Origin: JASJBU01 sp965372385
GTDB lineage: Bacteria; Pseudomonadota; Gammaproteobacteria; Chromatiales; Chromatiaceae
DNA: 7,492 nucleotides
Reading direction: 5' to 3'
NCBI GenBank assembly: GCA_965372385.1
Contig: CBDVCD010000167.1
Span: 1-7,492, forward strand
Shown here: positions 1 to 5,140 of the stretch, piece after piece
Layout: each line of letters opens with the position of its first letter
How positions within the stretch are numbered: the first letter of the stretch is position 1
The notes under the pieces: model-generated
Database searches by the model: none
The model's input: the letters and a program-made list of their open reading frames with translations, nothing else
Told to the model about the DNA's origin: nothing
Made by a program: the position numbers and the translations under genes

Positions 1-55
1 TCATATTTTCACAATGTTAAGGTATGGAAAATAGTGGTCAACTGAGGATTCTAGG
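1..55 (+). repeat. Dispersed repeat copy A (right-end type)
   Basis: Direct repeat of 5991-6040. Both copies begin TCATATTTT; copy A then has about five extra bases. From 16 (copy A) and 6001 (copy B) on, 40 bases match with only three differences, and 30-55 is identical to 6015-6040. The core on the minus strand reads CCTAGAATCCTCAGTTGACC, the same pattern (CTAGAA-N4-CAGTTGACC) as the ends of the 2332-2623 element. The repeat runs up to the stop codon (59-57) of the methyltransferase. If it is the right end of an inserted element, the body lies to the left of the window. Confidence 0.8.
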
Positions 56-56
56 T

Positions 57-671
57 TCAATAAGGCTCGTTCGAGGTTCGCCTTTCGCTCACTGCCAGGG
101 CCAGGGTATAGGTCCGGCCCTGTTTCAGCTTCTTGTAGTTACCGAACACCTCATTCAGGTTCCGCTTCATGTATTGGCGCAGGCCGTTGATGGTCACCAC
201 ATAGAGTTTTCCGTTGGGCTTCAGGCGTGCCCTGGCGTCATGCAGGATGAGGCTGAGCATCTCCTTACCCACCTTGGCGGGGATGTTCGAGGCGATCACA
301 TCAAAACGTAGATTGGGGTCGATATGGTCGAAGGCGTTGCTCAACTGGGCTCGGGCATTGGTTAGCCTGTTAAGTTTTGCATTGGCATTGCTGTAGTCCA
401 CGGCCATGAAATCCTTGTCCACCATCAGGGTATGGCCCTGGGGGGCGCGGTTTGCCATATAGAGGCCGATAGGGCCGTAACCGCAACCCAGGTCGAGACA
501 GTCGTCGTCCGGTTTGACCTCCAGCAGGCTTACCAGCAGGCGTGTGCCCTCATCGATCTCCCGGGGGGAGAAGATGCCCCAGGTAGAGTGGAAGGTGAAG
601 GTCTGTCCCCCTAACGTGGTGGTAAAGACAATGTCCTGTCGCAGTTTAGCGAGTGTTTCCTGGTTTGGCAT
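57..671 (-). CDS. Class I SAM-dependent methyltransferase, MTS (RsmC/YbxB-like) small domain
   Basis: 204 residues. The protein is a Rossmann-fold methyltransferase using S-adenosylmethionine. Motif I is clear as DLGCGYGPIG (residues 60-69), and an acidic motif II (VDKD, 84-87) should bind the ribose of the cofactor. Motif IV, which is NPP(F/Y) in N-methyltransferases acting on nucleic-acid bases or glutamine, reads SNIPAKVG (128-135): Asn129 and Pro131 are kept and the middle Pro is Ile. The N-terminal part, including the FHSTWGIFSPREID stretch before the core, is typical of the MTS family (RsmC, YbxB). By family the substrate is probably rRNA, but it cannot be read from the sequence. The start ATG at 671 has no clear Shine-Dalgarno sequence. 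A TATACT -10-like hexamer lies only 9 bases upstream (680-685), so the mRNA may be nearly leaderless. The C-terminal tail SERRTSNEPY ends exactly at repeat copy A. The gene stands alone on this strand. Confidence 0.85.
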   Translation of the reverse strand: MPNQETLAKLRQDIVFTTTLGGQTFTFHSTWGIFSPREIDEGTRLLVSLLEVKPDDDCLDLGCGYGPIGLYMANRAPQGHTLMVDKDFMAVDYSNANAKLNRLTNARAQLSNAFDHIDPNLRFDVIASNIPAKVGKEMLSLILHDARARLKPNGKLYVVTINGLRQYMKRNLNEVFGNYKKLKQGRTYTLALAVSERRTSNEPY

Positions 672-679
672 GGCGGCGA

Positions 680-707
680 AGTATACCCATCATGGGTAAA
701 TTTACCC
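680..707 (-). promoter_or_regulatory. Overlapping palindromes over the methyltransferase promoter
   Basis: Two perfect palindromes share the bases GGGT: ACCCATcATGGGT (685-697) and GGGTAAATTTACCC (694-707). A -10-like TATACT, read on the minus strand, lies at 685-680. The arrangement looks like an operator overlapping a promoter upstream of the methyltransferase start at 671. The binding protein is not identifiable, and no good -35 hexamer is seen at 17 bases. Confidence 0.45.
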
Positions 708-1012
708 TCAATACGGCATAAGTCAATCGATCGGCGGTTCGAGCGTCTCCAGTATCGGGGTGGGTCCTGGTAGTCCAATAGAGTGTTGTCATTGGAAAAT
801 CAGATGAGTTTCCGTGTTTGCCGTCGATGGACCTCGGAATATCCGACGTTAAATATGCTCGGGTAATATTGGCTGATTATGCGGTTAGCCGCATAAATTG
901 GGACACTCCTTGGCTATCATGGAGCGGTTTTTTTGTTATTGTGGGATCAGTACTTTGGGCCAGTATCAGGTATTGGTCTGATACATTACCAACTTATTTG
1001 GAGATTCACGGG
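708..1012. other. Intergenic region with two perfect inverted repeats
   Basis: This stretch separates the methyltransferase from the sco gene. It is open in the sco frame from 818, but the predicted N-terminal extension resembles no part of Sco proteins and the better start is at 1013, so I treat it as non-coding. It holds TTATGCGG-TTAG-CCGCATAA (877-896), an 8-bp stem with a 4-base loop, and GTATCAG-N8-CTGATAC (963-984), a 7-bp inverted repeat 28 bases before the sco start. The first could attenuate or mark a transcript end; the second has the form of a regulator operator. No confident promoter was found. Confidence 0.45.
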
Positions 1013-1615
1013 ATGTTCATGCGGTTTTTCTTTTGTGCGTTTATCTGTGTTGTCTGGTCACTGCATGCGTATGGGGCGGAGGGCGAACCGAGGCAGGATA
1101 AGGTGCTGGAACAGGCGGTGGCGCCCACAGGTGGAGATTTTACCCTCCAGTCAGTCAAGGGCCCGGTCTCCACCAGGGATCTGCGTGGCAAGGTCATCCT
1201 GCTCTATTTCGGCTATACTAAATGCCCCGATGTCTGCCCAACCTCGCTGGCATTCATGACCCAGGCATTGAATGAACTCTCCCCCGAAGAGTTGAAAAAT
1301 GTCATCGGGATTTTTGTCAGCGTGGATCCCAAACGCGATACGCTTAAAACACTCGACGAATATGTCGGCTATTTCCATGAAAATTATATCGGCCTCACCG
1401 GCAGCGCGGCCGAGGTCGCCGAAGTGGCGAAACTCTATGGGGCGCAATACTATGAAGAGGAGCTGAAGGACTCCGCCTTCGGCTATTCGGTCAACCACTC
1501 CTCAGCGACCTATCTGATCGACCGGCAAGGTAAGCTAAGATTCGTTTTTCCCCATGAAACGCCCCCTGGCATCTTGCTTGAAGCTATACGCCACCTGTCT
1601 GTAGACAACTCCTAA
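1013..1615 (+). CDS. SCO1/SenC family copper-binding protein
   Basis: 200 residues from ATG 1013, chosen because GGAG (1000-1003) sits 9 bases upstream and because the protein then begins with a hydrophobic signal or anchor (MFMRFFFCAFICVVWSLHAYGAE). The alternative start at 818 adds 65 residues unlike the family. The thioredoxin-like domain follows: DFTL near residue 42, LRGKVILLYFGYTKCPDVCP with the copper-ligand pair Cys71 and Cys75 in CPDVC, FVSVDPKRDT (101-110), and the third ligand His162 in YSVNHSSATYLID. All three copper ligands are present, so the protein should be functional. It faces the periplasm and by family delivers copper to the CuA site of cytochrome c oxidase, or acts in thiol redox or copper homeostasis. 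No cytochrome oxidase gene is in the window, so the gene stands alone. An inverted repeat (GTATCAG-N8-CTGATAC) just upstream may control it. Confidence 0.92.
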   Translation: MFMRFFFCAFICVVWSLHAYGAEGEPRQDKVLEQAVAPTGGDFTLQSVKGPVSTRDLRGKVILLYFGYTKCPDVCPTSLAFMTQALNELSPEELKNVIGIFVSVDPKRDTLKTLDEYVGYFHENYIGLTGSAAEVAEVAKLYGAQYYEEELKDSAFGYSVNHSSATYLIDRQGKLRFVFPHETPPGILLEAIRHLSVDNS

Positions 1616-1639
1616 ATAAGTGCCGACAGCGTTGGGAAA

Positions 1640-1704
1640 GGGTGACTGGCCGTTTGTTCCTGTTATTGGGCCATTTGGCTTGCCAAAGAGCGGCCAAATC
1701 ACCC
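1640..1704. repeat. Nested inverted repeats after sco
   Basis: Outer arms GGGTGACTGGCCG (1640-1652) and CGGCCAAATCACCC (1691-1704) pair with a one-base bulge and a mismatch. Inside lies the perfect hairpin TTTGGC-TT-GCCAAA (1674-1687). There is no T-run, so this is not an intrinsic terminator. It begins 24 bases after the sco stop and may protect the 3' end of that mRNA or form part of a structured transcript. Confidence 0.5.
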
Positions 1705-1739
1705 ATTAATCATGTGTTTTTATTTCAGATTGCTACACA

Positions 1740-1861
1740 TTGTTTCAGGTTGTTTCATGACTATTGTGGTACCGCTGAACCCGTGGTTGAATAGAACCTG
1801 TTGGAAATACTCCTCCATCTTCCAACGGATATTTAACCCGCTTCCTCAGCGGGTTTTTTTT
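1740..1861 (+). ncRNA. Candidate small RNA with an exposed CUCCUCC loop
   Basis: A stretch with no ORF ends in a strong intrinsic terminator 220 bases beyond the sco stop, which is long for a simple 3' UTR. In order it holds two TTGTTTCA direct repeats (1740-1747, 1750-1757), CAGGTT/AACCTG arms (1746-1751, 1795-1800), a small AACC-CGT-GGTT hairpin (1778-1788), and a 7-bp hairpin GTTGGAA/TTCCAAC (1800-1806, 1820-1826). The 13-base loop of the last contains CTCCTCC (1810-1816), complementary to Shine-Dalgarno sequences. The terminator stem follows. The 5' end is a guess and no confident promoter was found. It could equally be the sco 3' UTR. Confidence 0.35.
1835..1861 (+). terminator. Rho-independent terminator
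   Basis: AACCCGC (1835-1841), loop TTCCTCA, GCGGGTT (1849-1855), then an unbroken T-run to 1861. It reads on the plus strand and would end the sco transcript or a small RNA before it meets the convergent SRAP-like gene, whose stop is at 1885. The opposite strand has no T-run after the stem, so it does not serve the minus-strand gene. Confidence 0.9.
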
Positions 1862-1884
1862 GCGCGGGACTTTCGTATATCCCG

Positions 1885-2325
1885 TTATTGGGGAGTACGA
1901 GAAACGGCAGTTGACCGCGAGCTGAGAATACGCGGCCAGCGATCATGTACTGCATCCTCCATCTCCGGGGTAATGGTGACCACGTAGATACGCCGTTCGT
2001 GCTCCCAGTGGGCCACCAGGCCCTGGACCCATTTGCCGGGAGTGATATCGAACCAGTGGCTGTTGCCTTCGATGTCCTTCTCCATGAACTGGGAGATGGT
2101 GATCTTCACCGGCGTCGGCATCCATTTGTCCCAGCGGCCGGCGTAGATCGATTCGAGCCGGGCCCAACCCCCCAGGGGCAGATGGCCGGCCTGGTTCTTG
2201 CGCCGGCCCCAGGGCAGCAGCTCCACGCCGCCAGCCTTTTTCTTGACCGGCAGACAGGCCTTGGGGTTGGGGAAGTAGGTCCTGACCTCCTGGCCGTCGA
2301 TCAGGTAATAGACGCCGCCGCACAT
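1885..2325 (-). CDS. Short, divergent SRAP (YedK/HMCES-like) family protein
   Basis: 146 residues; canonical SRAP proteins such as YedK have about 220. SRAP proteins use the N-terminal Cys2 to form a stable thiazolidine crosslink with abasic sites in single-stranded DNA. Here the protein starts MCGG, so Cys2 is present, and VHDRWPRIL (126-134) matches the conserved active-site His block IHDRxPxIL, with His127. LLPWG (36-40) resembles the WGLxP motif. However GWARLESI (53-60) stands where canonical members have NARxET, losing the catalytic Asn, and no clear GW(F/Y)EW block with the active-site Glu is seen; HWFDI (90-94) is the nearest. It may therefore bind DNA damage differently. The start ATG has an AGGG 7 bases upstream, inside the end of the 2332-2623 element. 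It is the third gene of the lexA-polymerase cassette, 297 bases beyond the polymerase stop. Residues after ~135 (SSRSTAVSRTPQ) are encoded within repeat copy D and may be an acquired tail. Confidence 0.72.
   Translation of the reverse strand: MCGGVYYLIDGQEVRTYFPNPKACLPVKKKAGGVELLPWGRRKNQAGHLPLGGWARLESIYAGRWDKWMPTPVKITISQFMEKDIEGNSHWFDITPGKWVQGLVAHWEHERRIYVVTITPEMEDAVHDRWPRILSSRSTAVSRTPQ
1900..1918 (-). repeat. Dispersed repeat copy D, decayed (left-end type)
   Basis: On the plus strand AGAAA-CG-GCAGTTGACCGC. The 12 bases GCAGTTGACCGC (1907-1918) are the exact reverse complement of 2600-2611 at the right end of the palindromic element, and the AGAAA before them also matches. It lies inside the last codons of the SRAP-like gene. 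Confidence 0.5.
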
Positions 2326-2390
2326 GGGCTTACCCTAGAAAGAGTGGTTGGACAGGTTCAGAGGGCGTCGTATTGTGCCGAATTGCGTAG

Positions 2391-2432
2391 CAAAAATTCG
2401 CAGTAATGGAGCCCCCTTACTGCGAATTTTTG
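2391..2432. repeat. Perfect 16-bp hairpin in the element core
   Basis: CAAAAATTCGCAGTAA (2391-2406), loop TGGAGCCCCC, TTACTGCGAATTTTTG (2417-2432). Both strands end the stem in a run of five T, so it could act as a weak bidirectional terminator between the polymerase and the SRAP-like gene. The stem is AT-rich at its base, so termination strength is uncertain. Confidence 0.8.
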
Positions 2433-2603
2433 TATAGGCCTCTTGCGACCTCCTGTCTTTCGCGGCACTAGTACATCCCTGTACGGCGCAAGGTGGTGCA
2501 ATACGGCGTTCTCTGAGCCTGTAGCGGGTTTTACCTCCAGAGTGCATCACTAAGAATTTATTATTTTCTACGTGCATAGTGGCTTAGTCTCATTTCGGTG
2601 CGG

Positions 2604-2623
2604 TCAACTGCTTTTTCTAGGGT
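2604..2623 (+). repeat. Dispersed repeat copy C (right terminus of the element)
   Basis: GTCAACTG-CTTT-TTCTAGG matches copies A and B (GTCAACTG-AGGA-TTCTAGG) in the same orientation except for the four central bases. It also forms the inverted mate of 2332-2351. Upstream, ATAGTGG (2576-2582) is also found in copies A and B, but is separated here from the core by about 20 extra bases. The next bases are the stop codon of the polymerase gene. Confidence 0.6.
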
Positions 2624-3879
2624 CATCGTTGTAAGATTGTTTCGCGATGACCGAAGGGCTTCCAGGCCGGCGCGATGACGTTGGGCATGCGGGAACGGGC
2701 GAGCAGGCGGGTCGGTGCCAGGGTGAATTCGCCGTAGCGTCGATTGACCGCATCCATGACCTGGTTGAGCCGGTCCCGCCGGTCATGTTGGGGTTCCAGA
2801 AAATCCATTTGAAAGCCGGCGGGTTCGGGATCCAGGGCGGTGATCTGTACCTGATGGCAGCCTTGGCCTCCCCAGATGTGGTGCAGGTAGTGTTGGCAGA
2901 GCCGCACGATGTCGGGGGCGTGATCGGTGGAGGGATTACAGCGGTATTTCCGGCCCAGAAAACCTGCGTCGATACGCAGACCGATGAAGAAGCGGCTGGC
3001 GCGAAATCGGTGCAGGCGCAGGCGGGCGGCAACCTTTTCCGCCATGTGCAGCAGAAAGGTCTGGATCACCTCCGGGTCCTTGGTGTTGGGGGGCATCACC
3101 TTGCCGTGGCCGATGGACTTGGGGGCGGCCACCTCGGTGTGCACGGGGTCGGGGTCGAGCCCCTGGGCCATCAGCCAGATGCGCCGGCCTGGGTTGCCGA
3201 AACGCCGGCCCAGCTCGCCGATGGGCAGTTTGCGCATGTCACCACAGGTATATACCCCGCGTTCCGCCAGGTAGCGGCCAATGCCATTGGCGATGCCGCA
3301 GAGTTCGGTAACCGGTACCCTGGCCAGGGTCTCGCGGGCCCGGACCGGTGGGATGATGGTCAGGCCGTTGGGCTTCCGCAGCTTGGCGGCATATTTGGCG
3401 GTGGTCTTGTCGCCGCTCAGCCCCACCGAGCAGAGCACCCCGCCGGAGGCCTCCAGCACGATCTGTGTGACCCGCCGGGCGATCTGTTCCGGCGGCCCCA
3501 GCAGACGCTGGCAATGGGTGACATCCAGAAAGGCCTCGTCCACCGAGAAGATCTCCATGTCCGGGGTGATGTGGGAGAGGGCCTGCATGATATCGGAGGA
3601 GACCCGGGCATAGCGTTCCGGGTGGGCCGGCACCTGGATGAAGCCGGGACAGATCCGCTGGGCCTCTTTCAGCCGCATGCCGGTGCGTACGCCGTAGGCG
3701 CGGGCCTCGTAGGAGCTGGTGATGATACAGGTGCCCTGGGCGCCGTTGGTGACGCCGATGGGTCGACCCTGCCACTCCGGGTGGTCCACCTGCTCCACGC
3801 TGCAGAAGAAGGCGTTCATGTCCACCAGGATGATGGCGCGCGGCCAGATGGATATCACTGGCGAATCAGGGCGGTTCAT
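2623..3879 (-). CDS. Y-family translesion DNA polymerase (DinB/UmuC-like)
   Basis: 418 residues from ATG 3879-3877. An alternative TTG one codon upstream is less likely. The gene overlaps the lexA stop by one base (TGATG), so translation is probably coupled. The palm shows ILVDMNAFFCSVEQ (Asp20, first metal ligand; Phe25 at the position of the DinB steric gate), SSYEARAYGVRTGM (55-68) of the fingers, and FSVDEAFLDV (111-120) with catalytic Asp114 and Glu115. SVGLSGDKTTAKYAAKLRKPNG (151-172) has the conserved Lys and KPxG. A helix-hairpin-helix-like stretch (CGIANGIGRYLAERGVYTCGDM, 194-215) and the little-finger domain follow. QMDFLE (357-362) is a likely beta-clamp binding motif. It copies past DNA lesions at the cost of mutations. 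The Asp that follows the metal-binding Asp-Met in Escherichia coli DinB is Asn22 here. Control by the adjacent LexA operator is expected. Confidence 0.93.
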   Translation of the reverse strand: MNRPDSPVISIWPRAIILVDMNAFFCSVEQVDHPEWQGRPIGVTNGAQGTCIITSSYEARAYGVRTGMRLKEAQRICPGFIQVPAHPERYARVSSDIMQALSHITPDMEIFSVDEAFLDVTHCQRLLGPPEQIARRVTQIVLEASGGVLCSVGLSGDKTTAKYAAKLRKPNGLTIIPPVRARETLARVPVTELCGIANGIGRYLAERGVYTCGDMRKLPIGELGRRFGNPGRRIWLMAQGLDPDPVHTEVAAPKSIGHGKVMPPNTKDPEVIQTFLLHMAEKVAARLRLHRFRASRFFIGLRIDAGFLGRKYRCNPSTDHAPDIVRLCQHYLHHIWGGQGCHQVQITALDPEPAGFQMDFLEPQHDRRDRLNQVMDAVNRRYGEFTLAPTRLLARSRMPNVIAPAWKPFGHRETILQR

Positions 3880-4475
3880 CAATAACGGCGCAGCTGACCC
3901 ATCAGCACGCCCTGGATGCTGACCCGTTCAGCGGGGTAGGTGAGGGGTGGCATCCGGGGGTTCTCGGCGATCAGCATGATCTGGCCGTCCGGTCGCTGTC
4001 GCAGGCGCTTGAGGGTGGCCTCCTCACCGTCGATCAGCGCCACCACGATCGCATTGTCGTCCGCGGTCTCCTGGCGTTTCACAATGATCAGGTCGCCGTC
4101 CAGAATGCCGGCCTCGATCATGGAATCCCCCTTGACCTGCAGGGCGTAGCGATCGGGGCCGAGCAGATAGTCGGCAAGATCGAGGCTCTCCTGGTCAGCG
4201 ATCGCCTCGATGGGCCTGCCGGCGGCGATGCGGCCCAGCAGGGGCAGCTTGAGGGCCGTATCACGCGGCTCTCCGGCAAGTTCGATACCGCGTTTGCGCC
4301 CCGGGATCAGACGCAGATAACCCGCCTCCGCCAGCGCCTGCACATGACGGTGCGCCGTACCCTTGGAGCGGATGCCGATGCCGACGGCAATCTCCTCCAG
4401 GGAGGGGGCGTAACCCTGTTTTGCCATATACTGCCGGATGAAGTCGAGGGATTTGTGTTGGGTGGCGGTGAGCAT
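3879..4475 (-). CDS. lexA: LexA repressor (SOS regulator, S24 autopeptidase)
   Basis: 198 residues from ATG 4475-4473. A TTG at 4487-4485 would give 202 and has a weak AGAG six bases upstream, so the start is open. The N-terminal winged helix-turn-helix reads LTATQHKSLDFI ... APSLEEIAVGIGIRSKGTAHRHVQALAEAGYL. The recognition helix SKGTAHRHVQAL carries the His-Arg pair I associate with alphaproteobacterial LexA, and differs from SPNAAEEHLKAL of Escherichia coli, fitting the unusual operator upstream. The C-terminal domain has the self-cleavage bond Ala85-Gly86 in GRIAAGRP, nucleophile Ser118 in VKGDSMIEAGI and base Lys156 in EATLKRL. RecA filaments should trigger cleavage and derepress the downstream polymerase, whose start overlaps the lexA stop. 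A second, canonical LexA elsewhere in the genome is possible. Confidence 0.95.
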   Translation of the reverse strand: MLTATQHKSLDFIRQYMAKQGYAPSLEEIAVGIGIRSKGTAHRHVQALAEAGYLRLIPGRKRGIELAGEPRDTALKLPLLGRIAAGRPIEAIADQESLDLADYLLGPDRYALQVKGDSMIEAGILDGDLIIVKRQETADDNAIVVALIDGEEATLKRLRQRPDGQIMLIAENPRMPPLTYPAERVSIQGVLMGQLRRY

Positions 4476-4490
4476 GATGCGGGTCAATAA

Positions 4491-4536
4491 GTTCTCTAAA
4501 TGTTCTCTTGTTGGGAGTATAGAACATTTTGAGAAC
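4491..4536 (-). promoter_or_regulatory. Twin GTTC-N7-GTTC LexA operators and lexA promoter
   Basis: Box 1 is GTTCTCTAAATGTTC (4491-4505). Box 2 is GAACATTTTGAGAAC (4522-4536), whose reverse complement GTTCTCAAAATGTTC differs from box 1 at one base of 15. The two therefore face each other, 16 bases apart. A -10 hexamer TATACT for the minus strand lies at 4521-4516, between the boxes. Transcription would start near 4509, placing box 2 over the -10/-35 spacer and box 1 in the early transcript, as expected for self-repression. No strong -35 is visible. GTTC-N7-GTTC is the known alphaproteobacterial LexA box. Confidence 0.88.
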
Positions 4537-4575
4537 GGTAAATAGTCTCCGTGCAGACACTGCCTGATCGAAAAG

Positions 4576-4607
4576 TTGTTCCCTTTGCCTCGGTAATTAC
4601 CTATAGT
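4576..4607 (+). promoter_or_regulatory. Possible promoter of the small membrane protein gene
   Basis: A good -10 hexamer TATAGT (4602-4607) lies about 40 bases before the gene start. The -35 candidates are poor: TTCCCT at 17 bases spacing, TTGTTC at 20. The start diverges from the lexA promoter, about 95 bases away, so LexA control here is not evident. Confidence 0.3.
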
Positions 4608-4647
4608 TGCATGAATAATAACGAATTAAACTGAATGAGGAGTGATG

Positions 4648-5001
4648 ATGCCAAAGGATATATTTCAACGATTTGCCCTGGGGCTGGCTATTATTATGCT
4701 AAGTGCGTGGGGGGTGGTCCTCATCCTTGCCCCGGACAGGATTACCAGCCTGTTCAGCGAAGAGCCGGTGAACCATGCCTTTGCGGGGATGATGGGGGCC
4801 GCGCTACTGGGCCTGGCATTTATCTCCCTGGCTGGGATCACCCGTTGGATACCTGCGCAGAAGGCGCTGGGTATCGCGATGGGCATCCTGGTGGTGGAGG
4901 CGGTCTATCTGATGCTGGTGGCCAATGCGATGCTGGTGACACTGCCTACCACGATCAGCCTGGTTGCCGCGGCCGCGGTGGCATTTTTTCTCTTGATCTG
5001 A
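4648..5001 (+). CDS. Small integral membrane protein, four predicted helices
   Basis: 117 residues from ATG 4648, chosen because GAGGAG (4637-4642) ends 5 bases upstream; GTG 4642 and ATG 4645 lie too near it. I do not recognise the family. Hydrophobic segments at about residues 9-28, 44-64, 72-94 and 99-117 suggest four membrane helices with short loops. The loops are ILAPDRITSLFSEEPVNHA, ITRWIPAQKA and NAMLVTLPTT, and there is no signal peptide cleavage site. The APDRITSLF stretch after the first helix, followed by a Gly/Ala-rich second helix, resembles small uncharacterised membrane proteins of the DUF4345 type, but that is only an impression. The gene is divergent from lexA and stands alone. 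No obvious intrinsic terminator follows. Confidence 0.75.
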   Translation: MPKDIFQRFALGLAIIMLSAWGVVLILAPDRITSLFSEEPVNHAFAGMMGAALLGLAFISLAGITRWIPAQKALGIAMGILVVEAVYLMLVANAMLVTLPTTISLVAAAAVAFFLLI

Positions 5002-5140
5002 AACGGCATACCTAGCTGTCGGGATTCTTTACTGTTTTCCTGGATGAAACAGATGCTTGATTTTTAACTGATTGGTATATATCGAAAATATTGAATTGGT
5101 ATTAAATTTGCCTTAATTAGCGGGAGGGAGCTTAAAGATT
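5002..5140 (+). other. AT-rich intergenic region
   Basis: AT-rich gap before the RRM-like gene. A weak promoter is possible: TTGAAT (5092-5097), 16 bases, TTAATT (5114-5119). A purine-rich GGGAGGGAG (5122-5130) looks like a strong ribosome-binding site, but serves the short ORF at 5141 rather than the main gene. Nothing else stands out. Confidence 0.3.

Larger units (their letters stand above)
2332..2623. mobile_element. MITE-like palindromic element between polymerase and SRAP genes
   Basis: A non-coding element with long inverted arms. Outer arms: 2332-2351 (ACCCTAGAAAGAGTGGTTGG) against the reverse complement of 2604-2623, 16 of 20 identical. Inner arms: 2352-2387 against 2487-2522, 27 of 36 identical. 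The right arm carries about 81 extra bases (2523-2603), themselves holding ACTAAG/CTTAGT (2549-2554, 2583-2588). The core contains a perfect 16-bp hairpin (2391-2432) and GTACA-TCCC-TGTAC (2471-2484). No transposase and no clear target duplication are seen, so a parent element would have to move it. The left end provides the ribosome-binding AGGG of the SRAP-like gene; the right end reaches the polymerase stop codon. An 80-codon minus-strand reading frame across it (2335-2577) is probably only open by chance. It could instead be a structured RNA or an attachment-like repeat. Confidence 0.65.

Noticed and set aside
16..42. GTTAAGG and TCAAC in copies A and B as an integron attC site
   Set aside because: The core-site consensus GTTRRRY is not met (last base G), the facing RYYYAAC is absent at the right place, and no integrase is present.
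65..78. GTTCGAGGTTC as a further LexA box
   Set aside because: Spacing between the two GTTC is 3 rather than 7 and it lies within the methyltransferase coding sequence.
818..1012. 65-residue N-terminal extension of the Sco protein
   Set aside because: Has no Sco similarity and would place the signal-like segment in mid-protein; ATG 1013 has a good ribosome-binding site.
1489..1500. GGTCAACCACTC inside sco as another repeat copy
   Set aside because: Only GGTCAAC is shared, the rest of the motif is missing, and the bases encode the conserved Val-Asn-His copper-ligand region.
2335..2577. 80-codon minus-strand ORF as a real gene
   Set aside because: Coincides with the palindromic element; its basic, Arg-rich translation follows from the inverted arms and it has no clear ribosome-binding site.
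2647..3885. 412-codon open frame on the plus strand
   Set aside because: Lies opposite the Y-family polymerase, whose motifs are unmistakable; the plus-strand translation is Gly/Ala-rich with no motif and is a GC-driven shadow.
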